64,000 nucleotides of DNA from Caballeronia temeraria. GTDB lineage: Bacteria; Pseudomonadota; Gammaproteobacteria; Burkholderiales; Burkholderiaceae. Position 1 is the stretch's first letter. Each line of letters starts with the position of its first letter. The notes under the pieces were generated by a model. It was not told where the DNA came from. It saw only the letters and a program-made list of their open reading frames with translations, and searched no databases. Shown here one piece after another: positions 58,976-64,000 of this stretch. Position numbers and translations under genes: made by a program. The stretch covers positions 186,001 to 250,000 of the forward strand of contig NZ_FCOI02000002.1 of NCBI RefSeq assembly GCF_001544795.2, read 5' to 3'.

Positions 58976-59161
58976 CTTGGTGTTTCCAGTCTCCGCTTTT
59001 TCGCCTTGTTCCCGGCGGACGCGGTGTTTATCGCGTTCGTCCAGTTCGCTTATTGGAGGCGATTGTATAGTAAAGATGCATGAAAGATCGTCGCGAAGAG
59101 ACTGGAGAAAACCAGTAGAACCTTGTTATATATGAGATTCCTTGCGATTTGTTTGTTTAGT

Positions 59162-59190
59162 AAAAATTGGGAAACGCTATGGCGCTTCCC
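59162..59190 (-). terminator. Terminator of the deacetylase-methyltransferase cassette
   Basis: On the minus strand, stem GGGAAGCGC / GCGTTTCCC (one mismatch) with a CATA loop followed by AATTTTTA. It overlaps the stop codon of the methyltransferase gene and closes the three-gene cassette. Confidence 0.72.
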
Positions 59191-59785
59191 GGTCGTGAAT
59201 CGACCGCTTGTCGGGCGTCCATACGTCTAGGATCAGATCGTCGTCCCAGTAGTGACTCAGCAGCGGAAGGCTCATGCGGCCGCGCAGTTTCGCGTGCACG
59301 TCATCGCCGTTCTGCAGCCAGCCGTCGATCGGCCGACGCCAGTGACACGCGACGACTGCGCCGTCACGCGACAAGGTCTGATGAATGTGCTCAACGATAT
59401 GCCAGAGCTGCGGCTCGTCAAGGTAATAGCCGATCTCGCTGATCACGACGAGATCAAGCTTGCCGTCCGGCCAGATATCGGGCAACAGCATTTGCTGAAC
59501 TTTCACGTTCTGATAGTCCGCGACGCGCTGCCGCGTCAGCGCGACTGCGTCCTCTGCGATGTCGGTGGCGATCAGCTCGTCGCAGCGCGCCGCGAGCAGG
59601 GCGGTCAGCTCGCCGTTACCGCAGCCCGGCTCGAACGCGCGCGCGTAGCGTTCATGCGGAAGCGAGGCGAGCAGAAGCGCACGCTTGCGCCGTTCATACC
59701 AGCGATTTCTGATTTTCCAGGGATCGTCATTATCTTGATAAAGATCATCGAAGTACTGCTTAGTATTGTTGCTGGTGTTGTTCAT
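59177..59785 (-). CDS. NodS-like SAM-dependent methyltransferase
   Basis: A class I methyltransferase of 202 residues from ATG 59785 (MNNTSNNTKQYFDDLY). Motif I is FEPGCGNGELTALL (near 51-64) and the acidic post-I residue is in ATDIAEDAV. The overall pattern, including the leading YxxND-PW segment, resembles NodS, the N-methyltransferase of Nod-factor synthesis. It overlaps the PIG-L gene by four bases (ATGA), so the two are translationally coupled. The acceptor is unknown; an amine freed by the neighbouring deacetylase is the simplest guess. Confidence 0.85.
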   Translation of the reverse strand: MNNTSNNTKQYFDDLYQDNDDPWKIRNRWYERRKRALLLASLPHERYARAFEPGCGNGELTALLAARCDELIATDIAEDAVALTRQRVADYQNVKVQQMLLPDIWPDGKLDLVVISEIGYYLDEPQLWHIVEHIHQTLSRDGAVVACHWRRPIDGWLQNGDDVHAKLRGRMSLPLLSHYWDDDLILDVWTPDKRSIHDREAP

Positions 59786-60573
59786 ATGAGTACGACTTCG
59801 AAAGGCCGGGTCAGCCTGGCCAATACATGCTCGGGCAGCACGGGTGCCTGCCCGGTTGTAGCGTCGGGGTCGAGCTGGCTTCGAAAAGCCTGCACGGCCC
59901 GAAGCTTCCGGGCATGCGTGGCGCCGTCGAGGACGATGCGGCGGGCACGGCTCCATGGCACGCGCGTATCGTCCGGCGACGCCCAGTGCCAGGTCCAGAG
60001 CGGCACTTCCACGCAGGGCAGGTCGAGCGCCTGTGCCGCGGATTGTACGGCGCGCCCGGCTGCCTCGTGGTCGGGGTGCCCATCATAGCGCCAAGTGGTG
60101 AAAACTATATCGCCCGGTTGAAGAAATTCTGATAGGGCTCCTGACAAGCTGGCTTCGATTCGATGGTGATCGCCGTCCTGAAGACCGAGCCTCGCCACCT
60201 GAACCTGACGCAGACGCAGACGTTGCAGTGCCGCCCTCGTTTCCTGCGGGCGCACGCGTGCAAGGCGCTCAGGCGGCCATTCGGACGATTTCGGGTGGCT
60301 CGCGGTGCCGTCCGTCACGGCGACGATGAGAATCTGCCGGCTGATTTCCGATAGACGCGCGAGCAGGCCGCCGGTGCCGAGGATTTCATCGTCGGGGTGT
60401 GGGGCAACTACGACAGCGCGTCCACCGAACGGCACGAGTTCGGCCGGATCGACTTCCGGCAGTGCATTGAGACGCGCCCATCCTTGCCATGCGGCTTCAG
60501 GCGTGCCTTCGCCGGAAATGGCGCGATCGATGGCCGTGTTTTCGGCGGGTGTTTGCGTGGTCACACTTGCCAT
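59782..60573 (-). CDS. PIG-L family N-deacetylase
   Basis: A zinc-dependent LmbE/PIG-L deacetylase of 263 residues from ATG 60573. Zinc ligands are in APHPDDEILGTGG (near 57-69) and DGHPDHEAAG (near 160-169). Family members remove acetyl groups from N-acetylglucosamine conjugates. It overlaps the dehydrogenase-like gene upstream by 13 bases and the methyltransferase gene by four. Confidence 0.9.
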   Translation of the reverse strand: MASVTTQTPAENTAIDRAISGEGTPEAAWQGWARLNALPEVDPAELVPFGGRAVVVAPHPDDEILGTGGLLARLSEISRQILIVAVTDGTASHPKSSEWPPERLARVRPQETRAALQRLRLRQVQVARLGLQDGDHHRIEASLSGALSEFLQPGDIVFTTWRYDGHPDHEAAGRAVQSAAQALDLPCVEVPLWTWHWASPDDTRVPWSRARRIVLDGATHARKLRAVQAFRSQLDPDATTGQAPVLPEHVLARLTRPFEVVLI

Positions 60574-61598
60574 GAAATCTCTTCCCCCTCTATGACGCGC
60601 GCGGCGAGCGCTGCTTCGTCCCGCTCGGCGTGGCTTTGCCGGATAAATACCGGCAGATCGGCCATGAGTTGCGCGAAGTGCGCGTCGCGGCACAGCGGAC
60701 CGGCGCCCAGTGCGCGGCCGGCGCGCTCCACGACCAGCGCGGCCGCCCGTTCCGCGGCGAGGCGGGCGCGCATCGTGTGCGCCATGACGTCGGCGTGCGG
60801 CTCACGGTCGATGAACGCCGCCGTTTCGCGCAGCAACGCGGCCGTGGCCGACAACGCGGTGTCGATGGCGCCGAGATGCGCGAGCTTATGCGGTTCTGCC
60901 CGGCGCTTCGCGTCGCGCGCGACGAACGCCGCGATGTCCGCTGCCGCGCCGAACCAGCACGCGGCAATCCCCGCGCCGCCTTGCCAGAAGCCGGGGCGCT
61001 CGAGATACGCGCGTGGCGCACCGACGATTCGCGCGGGCACGCGCTCGAAACGCACGTCGACACTCGCGCTCGCTTTCATACCGACGGCTTGCCATCCGGC
61101 GTTGGTGATCTCGACGCCGTCCTGCCGCAGATCGACGGCGGCGAGCACCGGTTCGTCACGCTCGTTCCATGCGGTCACGAGCGCACGCGTGACCGATGCC
61201 GCGCCGGAGCACCATGCCTTCGTGCCTTCCAGAAACACGGTCTGTGAATCGCTGCCTGCCAGCGCCGATAACCGTGCGCTCGGCGGCTCGGCGGCCCAGA
61301 CTGCCCATGCGCTGCCGTCCTCCGGTTGTGTACCGTCGAGTTCGGCGAGGATCGCGAGCGCGTCCGTGTGGCCTTCGTAGAGTTTGACGAGCGAAAGATC
61401 GAACGCCGCGACCGCGCCCAGCGCGCGCCAGCGCTCAGCCGTATCGCCGCGCCCCGGCAAAGGCAGGCGATCCAGACCCGCGCCGATCAGCGCATGCAGC
61501 GCGCGGCCTGCGTCTTCGGCACTGTTGCGCCGATACGGCATCTCGGCGAGAAAGCCCTGCAACGCGCATAACGTCGCATGTTGTTCGACGTTGTTCAT
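60561..61598 (-). CDS. Acyl-CoA dehydrogenase-like flavoprotein
   Basis: A 345-residue protein from ATG 61598 (MNNVEQHATLCAL). The pattern fits the acyl-CoA dehydrogenase fold: N-terminal helical domain, middle beta domain with KAWCSGAASVT (near 150), and a C-terminal helical bundle. It is shorter than the usual 380 residues and I cannot place the catalytic Glu. It heads the cassette with PIG-L and the NodS-like protein, and overlaps PIG-L. It may act on a carrier-bound or lipid substrate of that pathway. Confidence 0.8.
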   Translation of the reverse strand: MNNVEQHATLCALQGFLAEMPYRRNSAEDAGRALHALIGAGLDRLPLPGRGDTAERWRALGAVAAFDLSLVKLYEGHTDALAILAELDGTQPEDGSAWAVWAAEPPSARLSALAGSDSQTVFLEGTKAWCSGAASVTRALVTAWNERDEPVLAAVDLRQDGVEITNAGWQAVGMKASASVDVRFERVPARIVGAPRAYLERPGFWQGGAGIAACWFGAAADIAAFVARDAKRRAEPHKLAHLGAIDTALSATAALLRETAAFIDREPHADVMAHTMRARLAAERAAALVVERAGRALGAGPLCRDAHFAQLMADLPVFIRQSHAERDEAALAARVIEGEEISWQV

Positions 61599-61706
61599 GG
61601 CTTCTCGCGCCGCTGAAGGGTGATGCGTTGTATCCACATGGCGTGTCCTGTCCATTTCTTTGCGGTTCTGAACAAGAGTGTGGCAAGGGACATGCCCGCA
61701 CGCTAT

Positions 61707-61805
61707 TCAGCCGAACGGCGTAGGCCGAAGTGCCGGACGCGCGGCAGCGCATTTTCGTAAATAGATGAGAGGCATCAGGTTTTCCGGCCTACGCCATTCG
61801 GCCGA
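61707..61805. repeat. Inverted pair of about 23-nt repeats (REP/BIME-like)
   Basis: Arm 1 (61707-61729) and the reverse complement of arm 2 (61782-61805) both read close to TCxGCCGAAxGGCGTAGGCC, with only two or three differences, separated by 52 bases. No other copy was noticed in this window. Confidence 0.6.
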
Positions 61806-61841
61806 GTCGACGCCGGCGTGCAGCCGGGTTCAAATGAGCAA

Positions 61842-61862
61842 AAGGCCGCGCAGGGCGGCCTT
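61842..61862 (-). terminator. Terminator of the BASS symporter gene
   Basis: On the minus strand, AAGGCCGC / GCGGCCTT with a short loop followed by TTGCTC; 35 bases after the stop. Confidence 0.8.
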
Positions 61863-61897
61863 CTGAAGGATGAAAGATGATGAACCTAAGGAGTGGT

Positions 61898-62917
61898 TCA
61901 GCGGCGGGCGGGCGCTCCGACGCTCTTGCCTTCGCGCGCCGTGTCGGGCGCGGTCTTGCGTGCACCCCAGCGCTGCGCGAGCACTGCGCAGACCATCAAC
62001 TGAATCTGGTGGAACAGCATGAGCGGCAGCACGACCGCGCCGACGGCATGCGACGCGAAAATGACCTTCGCCATCGGAATGCCGGAGGCGAGACTCTTTT
62101 TCGAGCCGCAGAAGATGATCGTGATCTGGTCCGCGCGGGAAAAGCCAAGGCGCTTGGCCGTGAATGCCGTAATAAACAGCGCGGCCGCCAGCAGCAGGAT
62201 ATTGACCGCGAGCAGCCCCGCGAGCGTCGAGAGGGAGATCGAGTGCCAGATGCCTTCGTTGACGGCCTCGCTGAACGCGACATACACGACGAGCAGGATC
62301 GAGCCCTGATCGACGAATTTGAGCAGCGCGCGATGCTTGTCGATCCATTTGCCGATAGCCGGCCGCAGCAATTGCCCCGCGATGAACGGCACGAGCAATT
62401 GCAGCGTGATATTGCCCACCGTGTGCCACGGCGAGCCGGTCGTCGCGCCGTGATTGCTCACCACCAGCCCGACGAGCGCCGGCGTGATGAAAATGCCGAG
62501 CAGGCTCGACGCGGACGCGCTGCAGACGGCTGCCGGCACGTTGCCCTTCGCCATCGACGTGAACGCAATGGACGATTGCACCGTGGACGGCAGCGTGCAA
62601 AGGAACAGGATGCCGGTGTAGAGCGCGGGTGTGACGAGCGGCATCAGCACCGGCTTGAGCACGAGGCCGAGCAGCGGGAAGAGCGCGAAGGTGCTGAGCA
62701 GCACGACCAGATGCAGCCGCCAGTGCGTCGCACCGGCCACGATCGCCTCGCGGGACAGCTTTGCTCCGTGCAGGAAGAACAGCAACCCGATGGCGACGTT
62801 AGTGATCCAGTTGAACGCCACCGCCGCGCTGCCGCGGCACGGCAGAACGCTGGCGATGATGACAGTGCCGACAAGCGCCAGCGTGAAGTTGTCGGGAAGA
62901 AGTTTGGGCCGTGCCAT
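61898..62917 (-). CDS. Bile acid:sodium symporter-family (BASS) transporter
   Basis: A 339-residue membrane protein with about ten hydrophobic segments, YfeH-like member of the BASS family. Conserved-looking parts are the NVAIGLLFFLHGAKLSREAI segment region near 40 and CGSKKSLASGIPMAKV near 275. ATG 62917 is chosen over TTG 62920. The natural substrate is unlikely to be a bile acid; organic anions are typical for soil bacteria. It is not obviously linked to its neighbours. Confidence 0.88.
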   Translation of the reverse strand: MARPKLLPDNFTLALVGTVIIASVLPCRGSAAVAFNWITNVAIGLLFFLHGAKLSREAIVAGATHWRLHLVVLLSTFALFPLLGLVLKPVLMPLVTPALYTGILFLCTLPSTVQSSIAFTSMAKGNVPAAVCSASASSLLGIFITPALVGLVVSNHGATTGSPWHTVGNITLQLLVPFIAGQLLRPAIGKWIDKHRALLKFVDQGSILLVVYVAFSEAVNEGIWHSISLSTLAGLLAVNILLLAAALFITAFTAKRLGFSRADQITIIFCGSKKSLASGIPMAKVIFASHAVGAVVLPLMLFHQIQLMVCAVLAQRWGARKTAPDTAREGKSVGAPARR

Positions 62918-63429
62918 CAAAGGATCTCGTACCTGGACACGCCGGGCGCGCTGCGCGGCGTTGTGTGCGTCAAGTCAGGAAAAACCATGATTCTCGCTTG
63001 TACCCGATTAAATTGGCAAATTCATTTACTGGATCGATTGATTCCCGATGCGCATGAAAGCACGGTTTCCACCGCGCAGGCCGGAAGTTCGAGTCAGCAA
63101 CATTCGGGCCGGAAACCCGTCAATTTGGGCACCGGAGAATCATCAGACAAGCATAATTTTTCGTAACATGATTGGTGGTCCGAAACGGTCGGCAAACGCG
63201 AAAAACTCTGACGTAACATAGTGTTACAACCATCGAGCAGGCCTAACACTTTTTGGCTCGACTGCCGCCGCGGCTCGAAATAAATTGTTGAATACACCGG
63301 TTGGCGGGTTTTTGCATCACCCGATGCAATGGCTCGATTGTTCCGACTACGGCCGGTTGCCCGTCTGGATCGAAAGCCCTGCGCTTTCGTCGAGCGGGCG
63401 GGAATATCGTCGGACCAGGCTGTTTCGAC
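62918..63429. other. 512-base gap with two perfect dyads
   Basis: No gene is supported. Perfect dyads are GTAACA-TAG-TGTTAC at 63213-63227 and TTGCATC-ACCC-GATGCAA at 63312-63329. A further GTAACA half-site is near 63166. The region is AT-richer than its surroundings and probably carries promoters for the divergent genes on either side. Confidence 0.55.
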
Positions 63430-63798
63430 ATGGCGCTCATAAGCATTCGCAAGACTACCCGGCTTTTCGCATCCGCAGCGCTTGGCGCGCTCGCGGTGGC
63501 GGGTTCGCTTGCGCTTGCGGGGCCGCGCGTCGAGTGGCTGTCGTCGGCGGTATTCAACGATTCGGCGGCCAGCCGGCAATCGCTGCATTACACGCCGGTC
63601 GCCGCGAAAGACGGTTTGACGCCCGTGAGCGCCGAAGTCCGTCCCGGCCCGCGTGCCGATCAGGCGGTGCCCATGCGCGGCGCGGGTTCCATTCGCGCCG
63701 ACATCACGCGCTACAACGAAGAGCGCAGCCTTCCACGCCCGCCCGGGCGTCCAGCGGACGACGGCCGCGCGCCGGCGAACGGCAACTATCGCAACTGA
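63430..63798 (+). CDS. Small exported protein of unknown function
   Basis: A 122-residue protein from ATG 63430 (MALISIRKTTRLFASAALGAL), with a signal peptide or anchor at about 1-32. The mature part (about 90 residues) is polar, Pro/Arg/Gly-rich and probably disordered, ending GNYRN. No family is recognised. An upstream ATG at 63301 would add a low-quality N-terminus and is rejected. Confidence 0.6.
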   Translation: MALISIRKTTRLFASAALGALAVAGSLALAGPRVEWLSSAVFNDSAASRQSLHYTPVAAKDGLTPVSAEVRPGPRADQAVPMRGAGSIRADITRYNEERSLPRPPGRPADDGRAPANGNYRN

Positions 63799-64000
63799 TC
63801 CCAGAGTCTCCCCGACACTTGGCTAACAGGCTCGGCCGTTTATCGCGCGGAACGAAAAACTATTGGCGCGTCTAGTTCCGCTGTCACGATGACGTAATCT
63901 CGCCACAGTTGCGCCTCCGATTCTCATCAGACATTCCGATCTTTTTTCCACGCAAGGACAATGCGCCTTGCGCGGGGAAATGCCGTTTTTCTTATTTCAA

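Larger units (their letters stand above)
61599..61897. other. Gap upstream of the cassette, with inverted repeats
   Basis: 299 bases holding the presumed cassette promoter, an inverted repeat pair at 61707-61805 and the terminator of the BASS symporter gene (61842-61862). No ORF is supported. Confidence 0.5.

Noticed and set aside
58976..59160. A LacI-type operator upstream of the sugar operon.
   Set aside because: Only short imperfect dyads such as ACTGG-AGAAAA-CCAGT occur; none is CG-centred or long enough.

Overview
The window looks like a stretch of chromosome from a betaproteobacterium of the family Burkholderiaceae, most likely Caballeronia, Paraburkholderia or a close relative. The evidence is the high GC content, the linked rsmB/DUF4390/ntrY-ntrX and mreBCD-mrdA-rodA blocks, the queCED cluster whose QueE carries the Burkholderia-type CX14CX2C iron-sulfur motif, metX-metW, and a RegB/RegA pair. 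No insertion sequence, integrase, phage gene, rRNA operon or CRISPR array was seen. Coding density is high and almost every gene is a chromosomal gene. The genus is inferred from gene content and order, not from a marker search.

Layout. 1-2725: end of pckG, then a LysR regulator. 2805-7278 (minus): dprA, a thioredoxin-fold protein and topB. 7480-12239: def-fmt, a LysE exporter, htpX and rsmB. 12236-15998: DUF4390 protein and an NtrY/NtrX-like two-component system in one overlapping run. 16092: tRNA-Phe with a clear promoter and terminator. 16283-17407 (minus): an exported glycoside-hydrolase-like lipoprotein. 18109-19956: queuosine genes queC-queE-queD. 20137-21584: HpcH/HpaI-type aldolase and a Sel1-repeat protein. 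21654-28074 (minus): the rod-shape cluster mreB-mreC-mreD-mrdA-rodA. 28451-31773: gatCAB, followed by ppk2 and xth.

33518-39434 (minus): an M48 peptidase with an AmpG-like permease, metX-metW behind a probable SAM-II-type riboswitch, a HAD phosphatase and argB. 39579-41796: a CWC protein and regB-regA. 42262-47413: a chemoreceptor, an NCS2 nucleobase permease and a trimeric autotransporter. 47462-50771: a CPA1 antiporter and an EAL phosphodiesterase. 50772-54338 (minus): a large indolepyruvate oxidoreductase fusion. 54574-55724: a GST and two small acidic unknowns. 55789-58975 (minus): a LacI-controlled sugar operon (AGE-family isomerase plus PfkB kinase). 59177-61598 (minus): an overlapping three-gene cassette of acyl-CoA-dehydrogenase-like protein, PIG-L deacetylase and NodS-like methyltransferase. 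61898-63798: a BASS-family symporter and a small exported unknown.

The parts least explained by known biology are: the three-gene cassette at 59177-61598, whose deacetylase plus N-methyltransferase chemistry recalls Nod-factor tailoring; an orphan terminator with a candidate promoter between the lipoprotein gene and queC, which suggests a small RNA or leader; an inverted pair of about 23-nt repeats at 61707-61805; and the SAM-II-like element before metX, which has an unusually long internal linker.
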